From positions 13,214,515 through 13,278,514 of the forward strand of contig OZ026597.1 of assembly GCA_964020085.1 (NCBI GenBank): a stretch of DNA of 64,000 nt. Reading direction: 5' to 3'. The position numbers and the translations under genes are program-made. Of the stretch, positions 12,345 to 25,752 are shown piece after piece; position 1 is the first letter of the stretch, and every line of letters starts with the position of its first letter. The DNA is from Micromussa lordhowensis. Taxonomy: Eukaryota; Cnidaria; Anthozoa; Scleractinia; Lobophylliidae. The notes under the pieces were generated by a model that was not told the DNA's origin, searched no databases, and saw only the letters and a program-made list of their open reading frames with translations.

Positions 12345-14100
12345 TGTTATTGTCAAATTGTCCGCTCTCGCTCGTTGACGCATCGCATAAATTATAAATG
12401 CCTGTGTCTGTCCGCTTATTGACAATGAAAATAAGCCAATCAGCGCGCGAGAATTTCTGCAGTTATCGTGACAAAAAAATGTTTTCCGTCCACACGAAAA
12501 TGAAAAGCCAGCGTTTTCAAATTCCTACGATTTGAAGAGAGTTGTTGAAAAGCTCCGTTTTCGTTGACGGATTAATGTCAACGGTAGACCCTACCACACT
12601 TTTTTATAGGGTTTGCGTTTTCAAATTTCTCTGGCGTAATGTGGACGGACCCTAGATGGCTTAAATCAAAAATGATACAGATGTACTGCCGTATTCCACA
12701 AGTTTACATTCACAAAGGAGCGCGCGAGATAGCACGCGCGGGAAAGCAAACTGCAGTGACTGACCGAGGCAATTACTACAAAAGTCACGGGGAATCCATG
12801 ACGAAACTCGCGAGATAATGCGTTTATGAACGGTAAATTCTGATGAAATTTAACTCTAGAAAAGGCACGGGGGGGGGGGGGGGGCAAATTCAGGGTGGAA
12901 TGTAGAGTGGCGAACTCACGGGTCAACTGCGTACCTTGTGTCAGTAAAAGTGGTGTACAAGATTTTGTGATTAAGTGATGTAGAAGGTTTATAATGATAA
13001 TTGAACTGAGTGGAGTGCAGTTTGGACAGAAATTATACGCATGTTTCAAAATCGAACGAGCGCGCAGTGGTCTGAAATCACAAGTATGATTTCAGACCAC
13101 AATTGCACGACCCGAAGTTCAATTACCACTTTATTAGATCCATTTTGAAATCGCACAATTTTAAAATAACCTAAATACAGGAACAAGATTTTGGTCAGGA
13201 CCTTATTGAACCAAGTTGCCAAATTTGCGAAACAATGTCTTTTTTGTCTTTTATTTTCCTGCAATATGATTGGTGAGTTTAAAAAAGCCTTAAAATCTGA
13301 TTGGTTGTTTTGTTTTACTGCCCCATTCTCATTGGCTGAGAAAAAGATGTGATTTAGAGCAAAAGATAGTGCGATTCGTGAATAAATCGCACCGCTGAGA
13401 ACCAATCACATTACAAGGATAGCCAGTGATTTCAAAATGGGCTTAGTAAAGCTAAAACATACTTTAATGCATGGAAATCGGGAAAAGTCTGTTGCACTCG
13501 TTTTTCTAAGCGTCTTACAAATTAGGCCAGCAATGCACTACGTTGGTCATTTATGCATAATTATCACTCCTTGACGAGACCAGTAAGTTGAGCATTCATG
13601 GGCCCAATCACTACTAATATGACAAGTGTACAAAGAATACTTAAAAAATAGGACTGAGTGGAGTTCGGTAATCATAGGAGTGATTAATAAAATCAGACCT
13701 TGTAGCGCGAGTTCCATTTGCTTAATCATGAGTGTGATTACAGACAGAATTGGACAACACTAAGTCCTAGTATCAACCAATCATAACTATTTAAAAAATC
13801 TAGGATAACATGTACACGAGGCAAAGTCTATTAACAGTTTATAATCTTAGTGATAACATTTATCGAGACAAGGCCATTTCTGAAAGGTTTCGGGACATAA
13901 AGAAGGAGTATTCAGTCACAAGAAGGAAACAAATAATGTGTGTTTGGCATAGCATTTTGTTACTGAGCACCTTGTTATTGAACAACTTAGATGCGTGCTC
14001 TCCAATTATTTTGGAGAAAGTACATGTACAGTAGGTTGTGTTGAGAACCAATTAGGCCCAGTTCAAGATAGACATCCTGCTTCTGCTGTGCCAAACTTAG
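12345..14100. other. Intergenic, repeats only
   Basis: A repeated-type stretch at 12430-12655 (CGTCCACACGAAAATGAAAA, GTGGACGGACCC), a G run near 12870 and the 13067 hairpin. Nothing coding is recognised. Confidence 0.5.
13067..13100. repeat. Small hairpin
   Basis: GTGGTCTGAAATCA and its inverse around a six-base loop. Confidence 0.8.
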
Positions 14101-14161
14101 TTTTAATAAGATAATTTGGTTTTATCAACTGGGTTGATAATGTGAATTGTCCACCGTAAAG

Positions 14162-14212
14162 AGATTCGGAAGCTGACCTTTCAAGCGTTAGCCCTTCGTC
14201 GGAGCGAATCCG
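14162..14212 (-). ncRNA. Hammerhead-ribozyme-like motif (Penelope type), copy 1
   Basis: On the minus strand: CCGACGA (14202-14196; consensus CUGANGA with U4 changed to C), an extra A, stem II GGGC-UAAC-GCUU, GAAA (14182-14179), then GUC (14177-14175), with stem I formed by GCU/AGC and GAUUC/GAAUC. Minimal hammerheads with almost no stem III are known in Penelope-like elements. Activity is doubtful. Confidence 0.45.
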
Positions 14213-14444
14213 ATTCGCTCGACTTAAGCATGGCAGAAACATGACTCTGATTCAGACATCATGCCAGAGTCATACCAAATTCAAGATTAACTGAAGCCAC
14301 ATAACTATTCTCCTCGTAACTCCCCTAGGAAATGCAGTGCCACCAAAATACATTACATAAAATGTAGTTAATGAATTTTGTTTGGCGCAGCAGAATCGCT
14401 GCCGTGACAGAGTCATGTAGTACGACAGAGCTTATCAAACTTAA

Positions 14445-14817
14445 GGCGGGGGTAAACCCGAAAGCCGTATTTTGGCTGGGTATTATGTTTTTAATGCAAA
14501 TATCTCGTTTACGTTTCAAGCAATCAAGAATCTCTATGCTCATCTCACATATCTATGTTTTGGGTTGTTTTGTAAATTTTTTGGTGATTTTTAGGTATAT
14601 TTGGAGAGAAATAGTTTTTCTCAAAGGATTAGTAAAATTGATGGAAATAGGAAATTTTGAAGAAATTGGTACATACACTCCAAACAGTTGCCCAACAACC
14701 TGGGGTGCCATTGTGCGGTCGGGCAACTGTCTGGTGGTGTTCCATAACCCTTTTTTTCCCTTTCAACCTCTCTTTAAACTTACCAAAATTTCACTTCAAT
14801 TCACCTTTACCCCCGCC
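14445..14817. mobile_element. TTAA-type (piggyBac-like) MITE
   Basis: TTAA duplication at 14441-14444 and 14818-14821; ends GGCGGGGGTAAA and its inverse, inner hairpin CAGTTGCCC/GGGCAACTG. The open frame across it (14371-14856) is not a gene. A lone end (TTTACCCCCGCCTTAA) occurs at about 30750. Confidence 0.75.
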
Positions 14818-14824
14818 TTAATTG

Positions 14825-16130
14825 CTTGTGGAACTGAATTCAAAAATTTGATATAGATGTCGTAATTTTGCCGTGCTTTTGTTGAGAGGAGAGTGACAAA
14901 AGCCTGCCGTAAAGAAAGACCGTTGGGATGGCACTAATCAATAATCGTCATAAAATGGAGAATTCTGAGGGAGCGAGGAACTTCATAAATGAATTATCAT
15001 GCACACAGCTGCTACACGCGATGTTCAGCAATTTTGCTGCCTTGTGTTGTACGACGGATATCTCAGATTTAGTAATCAATGTGATCGCGCGAGAACCACT
15101 CTTCATTAACATGGTGTACTTGACTGAGTCAACTGCACTTTATTCCTAAGGCAATCCCTCTCTTTTTAGATCACTCCCGGTTTGATTCCGAAATCCCAAG
15201 AAGGTCTGAAAATAGCCAATCCTATGTAGCCCAGACCTTTTGATTCCGGCCCGGTGCCATATGTGGGTGGAGCAGTTTGTTGTTGGTTCTCGCCTTGCTC
15301 TGAGGGTTTTTCTCCGGGTTCTTTGGCTTTCCTCCTTCCACAAAAAAACAATATCCAAATTCCAATTCGACCAGGATAGAGGACCTGCATGCAAACCAGC
15401 TAAGGCTGATGTGGCTTCCTCTCTAAATATTGTAATCATGGTACGGACTTTGTTGACGTGGACAACCCAAGCGACTTTACACGCATTTTCATTCTCAACG
15501 CGTGATAACATTACCCAATGAAGAACTGGATACCATGTCTAAAAATAACTTGAGAGGGATTACCCTTGGAATAAGGCCTACATGGGTGATGAATTCTCTT
15601 ACCCATCTTCCTCATTTATTCAACTCGAACCTGTTTGAAATACTTTAGTCGCTCTTCCCAGACCCTCAAGTTATTCCTTATTCCATTGTAAGTATGAAAC
15701 ATCGAGGGAATATAATTTCCCGAAGATCAATTTCTTTCTATAATTTTGTTAAACATTTTCCGAATAAGCGTCGTACATAAGAACACTAACTTCACAACAA
15801 CATTACGCTTACAGGGAGCACTTAAGCGCTTTAGCAACCATGGAAACCAATATATCAGAACGCTCGGGATCTACCTCAAGACTACCTTGCCGTGTGATAA
15901 TAACTACTTATTAAACGAGAGTGAGGTCAATAAGGCAAGGCCGAGGTTTGAGATTTTCCTGTAAAGACCGAACGTTCGAGGTTAATAAGTTGTTTATTAT
16001 ATGGCGCTTTGGTTTGGTTTTGCAGGCCCGTAATCGGCCCGTGGTCATTACGGGAGAATAATGCCCTACAATTAGCCAATCAGAGCGCGAGTTATATCGG
16101 CTATAAACACAAGCCATACAATAAGGGTAT
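14825..16130. other. Intergenic, nothing recognised
   Basis: Overlapping frames at 15146-15521 have no family resemblance. 15895-16110 looks like part of an inverted-repeat element (GCCAATCAGAGCGCGAG). Confidence 0.5.
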
Positions 16131-16138
16131 ATTAATCA

Positions 16139-16241
16139 CTGGTCCCGAGGGAAACGGTTAGTTTTGTTTTCCCGATAATCTCCCAGTGAACGGCATCGAG
16201 ATTCGAGGGAACTCAAAACTAACTGTTTCCCAATGGACCAG
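16139..16241. repeat. Palindromic element
   Basis: CTGGTCCCGAGGGAAACGG ... GTTTCCCAATGGACCAG with further pairing of GTTAGTTTTG. Confidence 0.7.
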
Positions 16242-16349
16242 TAATTATGTGGTTTTTTTTGCCCGTTGGGCAGCATTTAGATTTAGCCATTCTCACGTGA
16301 CCATAAATCAACCAATGGGAGCGTGTGCTAGATTTAACTTAACTCCAGC

Positions 16350-16938
16350 TATAGATCGTTTTCACGTGACGTCATCACTTTCTAAAATCTAAAACTAAAG
16401 ATCCACAAAAATTTTCATCCTCATCAGGCATAAGAGGTGACATATTTATATCTGTTTACAACTTTGCAGCTCAATAGCGTGCTCCGTTTGGAAACCAGAG
16501 CATTTTGAGTTTCCGAGTTATGGAGGTGCGTGACACAAGGCTACGATCAAATTTGTTGAAAAATATATACTTATCTCATGATTTTGAGCCCAGTTAGAAG
16601 CTAGAGCATTAGGAAAAGTGCTAATATAAGTACTGGATGTTTCAGTACTGATAATCAGTCGCCTAGAAAGCCAAGGTAAGTTCCAGATGTTTACACTATT
16701 TTCCGGCCGCCATATTGGTGTACCATGGAGGTACACCAACATGGCGTTTTCATACTGGGCTCTGTAAATTTCTGCGAAACATTTCGACGAATATCTGAAG
16801 TTTGGAGAAACGCACAGGGCTAAAACTTGGAGAAGTGTCTTATTTTTGTATCTTCTATAACATCACAATTTCTTAGCTTTTTCCACTGGATAGTTTTCGA
16901 TTTATTTTTTTATTGCGTGACAGTGAAAACGATCTATA
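16350..16938. repeat. MITE with TATAGATCGTTTTCAC ends
   Basis: Inverted ends TATAGATCGTTTTCAC and GTGAAAACGATCTATA. Holds a hairpin GTGTACC-ATGGA-GGTACAC near 16718-16738. Confidence 0.75.
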
Positions 16939-17238
16939 TAACAATGTGGGTTACTGACCAAACGTGAGGTCAAGATGCAGAATATTAGGCAGGGTGTTTC
17001 TTTTTCTTTTTTTCAGTGGGCTATATTGGCCTGCCTGCCCGTCTAGCTAGTCGCTCAAGATTCACTTCAATTTTGCCGCTTTAGGCAGCAGCCATATGTC
17101 AAGTAGATTTCTATGACGCAATAGAAGTTTGCTCGAGAAAACAAATAACAGAGAGCCGTCAGCTCACCCACGTCTTCCATCGTTTACATTACAGACGGTT
17201 AATTTTCAACTCAGTTTTCATTTTGAACAGTTGGCGCG

Positions 17239-17260
17239 ATGTCCCGATGGATCTTATCAG
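17239..17260 (+). CDS. Possible first coding exon of the RTK
   Basis: A short candidate: ATG, six codons and one leftover base, followed by GT (CAG|GTTGTT). Its phase (1) is the one needed to join the exon at 18727, giving a basic start before the hydrophobic signal segment. The donor is weak and no other support is visible, so other first exons are possible. Confidence 0.22.
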
Positions 17261-18726
17261 GTTGTTATATAGCTTGTTATGTAGATGTCACTCGCAGTAA
17301 TTATATTTTGTAGATAGTACAAAGTTGATCAGAAATGATTGTCGCTTCGTTTTCTTTAACGCGTCAGTCCAGAATGTTGCACAAGAGCGGAAAACGATGA
17401 CGCCATAAGACATCCTCGTTGATCGATCTTAGGGCGTCCCGGAGGAAAATGTGTGCATCATTCGGAGAATATTGCGAGTCTCAAAAACCCAAATCAGGAT
17501 TGAAATTTTTTTGGCAATATATCAGTAGAAGTACAGCGTCACTAAAAGTTTTGCCGAAACTTTAAATGCTTTAAATAATCTTCCGGCCTCTAGGTCTGCA
17601 GGTGTGCCACATCTCTGCTGTCGATCTGCTGGGCTTAACAGAGATGTATTAAACAGCGATTAAACGCTCCAAAGCAGTCCCTTTTTTGTTAGTTGCTGTA
17701 TATTAGACTTGAAGAAAACTAGATTGCACAAAATTGAAATAAACGATATCCAGACATGCATGTTAAAGGAACTTTCTAATTTATTTTCTGCCAAGAAGCA
17801 TCTGCTGATATATGAGCTTAGGCCGACTTTTTCATGACATGTTAAAGACAGATGTCATTTTCATTGCTATTAATTCCTTACTTGAGACATTCAGTTTGGG
17901 ACATAGAACTTGGGAGTCACTTGGCCGAATGAAGATGAACTTTTCAAGGTATTTCCTTCAAGTTATCGAAATGAAATGTGTAAAATATAATTATATCTAT
18001 TTTAGTTAATTGCAATTTTCGAGACATGCTCTCATTTTGCGTTTTAAAATAATTGAATCTCTTGGCTTTTAAGCTGCAGTCTTAAAAGAAAAATTGAATT
18101 TCTCCAGGAACAGGCGAATAACTGCTCCTTCAGTCGAGCGTGTGAGTGGAGAATAAACGACATATGCATGAATTGCTGAATCTTTTTAGTTATATCTTCG
18201 GCGGTTTTTCTGCTATCGTTAAAATTTTGACCAATTTTCAGCTATCAGTTTAATCTCATCCAAAGCGACATTCATTCGCTTTAGAAACACTCAAGTAACG
18301 TCGATAGGGTACATAAAGCCTCGCTGCATCAGTTACGAATTAGCCATGGCCTAGGTTATTATGAATCTTCAATTTGTGTGTAAATAGAGCATCATGAAAT
18401 AAACTTTTAATTAATAAACACTGCTAGAACTCCAATCAACGAAAAATGAAACATTTCAGACATTCCTGTGTTCGATTAGACTGAAGACATTTTGCTGAAG
18501 AATTGATTGTAATCAAGTTCATTACGGATAATACGAAAAACAGAATGTATACAACAAGGCTGAAACAGGTGGAAAATGAATGTCAGTTATGTGCAGTTTT
18601 GTTGCGTTTTGATAAAAGATAAAGGCAGAAAAAGGTCTTTTTATTCTGCATTGGGCTGCAGTATCTGTATATCATAGAAGGCTTTAATGGAGCAAGTAGT
18701 AATTAATTTTTTTTTTATCTAAACAG

Positions 18727-18788
18727 GGTTCCATTCAAAGTTCATCAAGGAAATATTCTTCAACATTCTGACTGGAATAATGATTATG
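18727..18788 (+). CDS. RTK exon: signal peptide segment
   Basis: Strong acceptor (pyrimidine tract, aacag) and strong donor (ATG|GTGAGT). In the frame that joins the next exon it encodes [17 protein letters not shown], a lysine-containing start and hydrophobic core typical of a signal peptide. The next exon supplies the cleavage-type region (SYNYAQVSG). A stop codon lies just upstream in frame, so the start codon must be in an earlier exon. Frame choice is an inference from the phase of the next exon. Confidence 0.55.
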
Positions 18789-19303
18789 GTGAGTTTAGTG
18801 TCACGTGATAGTCATGAGGGACAACTGCAGAACTGGTAAATCGACAGGACTAAATTCTCTCTCTCTCTCTCAGTTAACCCGTGTGATAAATTTGAAATGG
18901 TTCTTTTGCCATACGGAATGTTTCCATGGAAACGGTCATAAGCCGAGTACGGTTTCCCAATACGGTTTTTCTCTACGGTATAGGGGAATCCTTGTTTACA
19001 ATATTTGCCTCATTAGCATAAGCAATTCAGTTTCTGATGGAGCTACAAATAAATTAGTTCTGAATATTGAAAGGTCATAGTACGATTAACTCTGCCAGTG
19101 AATATGGGCGTGATGTATTGAATACTTTTTGTGCAACACGGGTTTAAAAACTCAAAATTTAACAAAGAATGTATGAGCTCATTAGCGCTTTTGCCACCCA
19201 GAAATTTTGCAGTTTTTGAAAAACAATTTCTCCTTGAATATTACACCCACAGGGCTAAAAATTTCATCTAACATGTTTCCTTCTATACGCAAAGCCGTAT
19301 GCA

Positions 19304-19335
<32 letters not shown>

Positions 19336-22300
19336 TGAATCCGCCTATTGTTGGCGTACGCGTATTACGTTGTTTTACGGTTTAACAAAATGCTTGAAAA
19401 ATTGCCAAAATTGGAAAATTCAGAGTGGTCCTTACTCGGGGTCCGGATGGCTAAATACCGCTCAATGTTTTAGAATCGGACCGCTGAAAGCTAGAGAAAA
19501 GGATAAAGCTGGTTATTTGACTAAATTATAAAACACATAAAAAAGAAACTAGAAAACATAAATAAATTGTCTTGTTCGTGACCAATATTTTCTGGAGTAT
19601 GATTGTGTTTGTTCCTTACGGGAGGAATGTTTTTAGGTTTCTGTCAGCTTTCACTGATTTTCATTTGATCTTTATCATATTTATTAGAGTTACAACTATG
19701 CTCAAGTGTCTGGAGAGTCACCTATAGGCAAGTAAATAATATAGACTGACTGAAAGGCAATATTGCATCAATCTTTATAGCCTGCGTAGGTGGCGCTTTA
19801 GTTAGTTGGGAGTTGGGGTATATCTAGGACCGTGATCCACCTATCAAATATTCACGCTCGAGGTTCTTGCTTTTCATGCTACGATTTGCGTGGTTCCTTG
19901 GAGCTGTCCCTTGGGAGATTAACGAAACATTTGATTGACGTGTCAGCGTTCTGATCCTACGAGAACGGTCCGTACCCCAGCGTACGGCACTGATATAAAA
20001 CAGGGAGGGAATGGGCAGGTGGGTTTTCGGTTTTCACACCAGGCTCCTCGCGGCATCGCCGCTTGCTCGAGCGCTCTACCCAAACTAAACCGCCAGCTAG
20101 GCAGGCTTCTGTCTTTAGAGTTGAGCCGAAAGCGATAGCTTGGCTATCAAGCTCTAATGCACAGAGAAATTTTAACTGATTCTAACGTGAAATCTTAAAA
20201 AAACAATCACCAATGCTGAATATTCACAATTTCAGAAACACTATTTCAGTTGTAATTGAATTAAGGGCTTTCCCCTTACCAAGAACCGCATTATGATTTC
20301 TTTCAGGGCGCAAATTCAGAGGATACTGGAAATTAGATGGTTCTGATCCAGATCTAAGGTCAGTTTGTCATGCTGATTTATAATTCCAGGATGCCTTGTG
20401 ACATGATGCAATGTAGTACATTACATCTGTAGAGAGGATGCATAGTCTAGGTGATTAGGAGGGCACTGGTCGCTTTTTTTCGGCCGCTTATATTAATTTG
20501 CTGCGACGTTGACACTCCCATACTCTACCTGTAACGAATGACACTTTATTTCGCGGGCATAAATATTCTGCGTGTCTCGAAACTGTTGGTGTGTTGATGG
20601 GACCTCCATCTTGAATGTTGTAGCTTAGAGCTCTCAAGGTGATTTTGTTAACCTGCCGAGGGCATCGAGGAAATACATTACGCTGTTCACTGATATATAG
20701 ATCAAATCCAAACAAAACCAGCCTACGGGAAGTCATAGATGGCTAACAAATTTTTTACAAACATTTTTTAGAAAGAGCGCTCGCTCAAACTCTTCTTTCC
20801 CTCCGCGATCCTTTCCTTTTACAAAGCTTTTTTTCCTCCGCCTGTCAGTATGGAATGCTTGGGCACTAGATAAAGGAGATCTGGGCACCAAGCCCCAGTT
20901 GTTCGAAAGGTGGATAACACTATCCACCGGATAAATCACTATCCAGCGGATAGCTTGGTTTGTTTTGTCAACACTTATCCACTGAATAGTGATTTATCCG
21001 GCGGGTAGTGTTATCCACCTTTCGAACAACCGGGGCCAGATACCTTGTAGACAACAGGAGGGTGATCTGGGGATGATATTGAGTGATTGGTAACCTTCAT
21101 GCCCCTTTTATGTTCCGTCAATCCAGAAAGGAAGGCCTGATTACAGACTTAAAACAAAAAAGCTCTGATTATATTTTATGTGATTTTGTTCCTTACAGAT
21201 ACATTACTTTTGCAAACTTAGAAGAGGGCCGGTGTCCTGGCAGCAAGGCGATGTATTTCGACACATTCAGGCAACGTGTTACGGTACCCAACGTAAACAT
21301 CGGGGACTGTGATTACACAATTGCGTTTTGGATAAGATTCTCCCAACCTCATCAGCTTGCTGCAATATTGGGCTCGTCGAGAAGTGGGAAATTTCTTGCT
21401 TTGTCTAGTAATGGATTTTATTCGGTCATCTGTACCCAAGCATGTACAGGAATTGATATGACATGTATGGATGCCTTTTCTTTTGGTGTTGATATGAATA
21501 ATTGGACTCATGTTGCAGTAACTTGTGAGCAAGATAACAGGGTGAAAGTGTTCTTCAATGGAGAAATAACGAACATTTCCACCACATTTCCTCTATCCTG
21601 GCAAGATCCTATACCTCTTAAAGAGACGTTCTTTATTGACTACTTTGATAGTCCAATAATAATGGATCTTCACATCCTTGGATTCGCTTTGCCTCGAGAC
21701 GAAATTTATGATTTATACAGAGGTTAGCAACTTGTTTAGTCTAAGAAATTTTCGCGTTTAAGTGACTCACATTGACAGGGAAAAATTCTAGAAAGAGTGA
21801 GTTTATGAAACGTTTACAAAATCCTATTTTTAACTATTCTGAGGCAATGTCTTGGTCCTCCCGCCTCGCCATAAGACCTTAAGCTAGGCACACACTAAGG
21901 GACTGGTCGCAGGGACTTATCCCTTTGTGTACTGGCGAAGAGGCAAGTCCCCGGGACTGCTGGCATGTACGGTACACACCAGGGGACCAAATCGTGGAAT
22001 CGGCCGACAAAAGTCTAAGCGCGTAAGCCTGATACCCAGAAACAAAATGGCGGATTTCCGCAGGAGGCGAGTAATCTTGTTTTTAATGATGCTGTTGGCC
22101 GAAGAACACCCTCTTACATTCCACTGTTTTTTTCAAATTGCGAATGGTTGTGCTTCTAAGTCCATGCCATCGTTTTTTCACATTCTTCTCTGTGTTAGGA
22201 GCCCGACTCTTTCCCTGCATTGCCAACGAAGGCTTCAGTGTTTTCGTGATTATATTTTTCTTCCCATACTCTTTTCCCATACTCTCATACTGGTTTTTAT

Positions 22301-25300
22301 CCCACAAAAATGGGTTTTCACTGTAAAACTGGATAAGGACTCGGGACGTGGAAACGCTCCATCCTGTTTCGATCGTTTCACCCTTACTTTCCGATTCTTT
22401 TTCCACCATTTTGAAACAGGGCGCGATGGAAGGCGAGTTTTGAAACAACGGCTTTTCATTGGTTAGAATTCGCGAGACGCGGGAATCCCATCCCAAGAGC
22501 GATGAAAACCGATACACACTAGAAAATTGACCGATTTGTGGGACTATTGGTCCCTGCGACTAGTCCCAGAAATCAAACACGCTTAATTCGTGGGACTAGT
22601 CGCAGGGACCAGAAATGTGGTCCCTGCGACTAGAATTTCGATGCAAAATACGAGTACACACTAGGGGACTGGTCCCCGAAGCAACTCCCTGCGACCAGTC
22701 CCTGCGACTAGTCCCCTAATGTGTGCCAACCTTTACGCTTATTCGACGGCGAGAGTGAGGACGACGTCAATTGAAAAATGTGTTTATATTTTACTTTGAA
22801 ATTTCGCAATTACTGTAAATCATCGAGTTAGCGCCCGGAGCTCGTATTTCAAATTTAGGAGAAGACGGGGGGGGGCGCTTATTCGAGGTGGGGGGCGCTT
22901 AAATCAAATCGTGGCCTGACATTTAAATGCATCAACTGCACGTTGATAACAACAGTTTATCGACATAAATAGCGGTTCCTTTATATTTAAATCGAGGCAC
23001 CGTTAGCACTTGTAATTTCTTTTTCTAAACTTAACGTGTTCACACAAACTGAAACGATGCATCCTTTGTTGTCTCATTACTCGTCCAAAAGATGGAGAGG
23101 AGCTTATTATAAATTTTGGCCGATATGAGGGGCGTTGTTTGGAGGGGGCGCTAATTCGATGATTTACGGTATTTAGAACTATCCAGTGTGGTTTTCGGAA
23201 TTAAAAGTTGCCACTGCTGAATGTGCTACGAATACGTTCAGTTCCAAACAACAATACGAAAAATTGGCCGTACTAATTCCCGTTGTCAAAAAGCTTGAAA
23301 ATTGGTCATTTCACTTTGCTAGGAACCTTACACAAAACTCGACGGCAACAACAACGAGAACGTCACCAAACGAAAGGTTTAATTAGCAGAACAATAGCTG
23401 TGCACGTGCGTTATAATTCTTGGTACATTTCTTTGCCAACCTCTGCAAATCAACAACGTGAAATAACCAATAGGCGATTGGCGTCATTTGAACTACCAGA
23501 ATCCTTCACTTTTTCTGTTTCTTATGCTAATTAGGGCAATAGTTATTTAAATCCCACTGGCAATTCAAAGATAGAAAAGGAAAAACGAAAGGAATTCTGG
23601 TAGTTGTAGTCAAATGACGACACCATACAAATCTGTTATTTCTAAGCTTTTTTGACAACAGGACCTACTACGGCTAAGTTTTCGTAGTGCTATTTCGATC
23701 TGAACGCATTCGTAGCATATTCAGAAGGGGCAAGTTGTAATACCGACAAACACACTAAGTAAATGCGAAATTCCAAAGTAAAATATAAACACACTTTTTA
23801 ATAGGCGTCGTCCTCGCCGTCGCCGTTGTATGTGTGTAAGATCCCTATTACTGCTTCCTGTCAACACTTCAGGCAGTACTTCCTTTGTACAATCCTCAAA
23901 CTGTCCATTTACTGGCTCCTTGCAATGCTGTTCCACTAACTGTTTAAACGTTCACTTGCTCGTAGAATTGTGAGAACTGCTTTGTTGTTACTGTTATATA
24001 TAGTTCTTACAGTTTTACCCTGACGTAAAGTGCCGCCGTTGCGTTTTTGTTAATTTTGGCGTTATTATGTCTTTGGTAAAGTCGATTTACTAAATTCAAG
24101 GACATGTTAAAGTAACATTGCAATAAAAATAAATTGTGTGTTACTCGAAAACGCGAAGTCAAAGTGATTCAAAATACAAAGTTTTCAAAAAAGCACGGAA
24201 TTTAAGTATACGGTGTCGCGAAATGTGCGCACCTCAAAATCACGAAATAAACATGTCGCGAAAATTTCGTGTAATAGGGCAATTGCATGAGCGCTAAGAA
24301 GGTGTGGGAATAAGTGACTGAAAAGAAAAAAAGTAAGAAGAGGAAGAAGAAAAGAAGGAAAGAACCAACCAAAGAGAAAGAAAGAGTAAGATTTAAAAAA
24401 ATAAAGATAGCGTCTGGACAGACTCCCGGCGAGGGCAAAGAAAGCCGACGAGCGCGAAAAAAAATTGGCCAGAGAAGCGAGCTGAGCGTCGTTTTTTTTC
24501 TCGCCTTACAACCCACTTGGGAGACTGCAGTTCACAAGCTAAATAAAGAAGATAGATCAACCGACTGACTGCCTGACTGACGGACCAACTGACTGACGGA
24601 CCGACTGACCGACTGACTGACCGACTGACTGACTGACCGCCTGACTGACTGATTGATGAATGATTGTAAACAATTATTGGATGAGGTTTTTGTGATATCC
24701 AGAATAATCAAGGTCGAGGTAAGGGTTATCAGCCGAAGCCTTCGGCTTCGGCTGATAACCCTTACAGAGACCTTGATTATTCTGGATATCACAAAAACCG
24801 AATCTAATAATTGTTTTATTATACATTGAACGAACGCAAAAACTTGGAAGTCATGTTTCTGCTTCTTCACTGACGGCAAGCAACACGAATCGCGCGAAGT
24901 TGAGATGATTACCCTTGGAAATCATGCACTGCGGTCATACATGACATGATAACCCGTGACCTTGACATGATTACTCGTGACCTTGACATGATTATTGTAT
25001 AATCTGCAGTTATGACGTCACGAGCGCTTATTTCGAAAATTCACTGTAGGCTTTCGGCCAATCAGAAAAGAGTTAGAGAGTTGAATGTATAATAATAGTG
25101 AATCACTGAAGCCACGGGTTTAATAAACATCTTTCCATCATTGTAGATTTCCTGTTATTCACAAACCAAAGAAAGGAAGTGAAGGGACGCACAGTTACCG
25201 TCAGGTGGGAGCAAGGCTCGTGTTCTGCCGTCATGTACAGTGTTTATTACAGAGAAGTGAAGTCAGGAAATAATGCAGCAATATGGAACGTAGTTAATGT

Positions 25301-25445
25301 GTCCCGATTCGCCGACCACTATAACCTTGAATTGGAATGCTTCAAAGAATATGAGGTAGCAGTTACTGAATTGGGAGCCAGAACACTTAAACCATGGAAA
25401 GTCAAAACTGGGCAAGGTAATAAGTATGGGTTATTGACCAAGTGT

Positions 25446-25478
<33 letters not shown>

Positions 25479-25614
25479 TTTTTGCGTGTTTATGGACCGA
25501 GACGGAGTCGAGGTCCATTGACCGAACAAGCTTGGTCAATAAAGAATTTATTATATGGCTTTTAGGGAAATTTTTCTTGCGGGACAATGCGGGCAGTCTC
25601 GAGCGGGCAAGATG

Positions 25615-25645
<31 letters not shown>

Positions 25646-25719
25646 CAGCGCAGGATTTGATTCACCTTGCCCGCTCGCGGAGCTAGCCATATAATAAGTA
25701 TGGGTTATTGACCAAGTGT

Positions 25720-25752
<33 letters not shown>

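Noticed and set aside
14371..14856. 161-codon plus-strand frame
   Set aside because: Lies mostly within a TTAA-flanked MITE; no domain and no splice context.
17812..18009. Alternative first exon of the RTK ending at AAG|GTATTT
   Set aside because: Good donor, but its phase would force the next exon into a frame that cannot join the secure LamG exons.
21927..22517. Overlapping frames of 179 and 144 codons on both strands
   Set aside because: Fall inside the 841-base MITE; no family resemblance.
24202..24568. Basic and hydrophobic frames on both strands
   Set aside because: Products of a purine-rich tract and its complement.
24561..24653. CRISPR-like or satellite array
   Set aside because: Simple GACT microsatellite with no spacers, in an animal genome.
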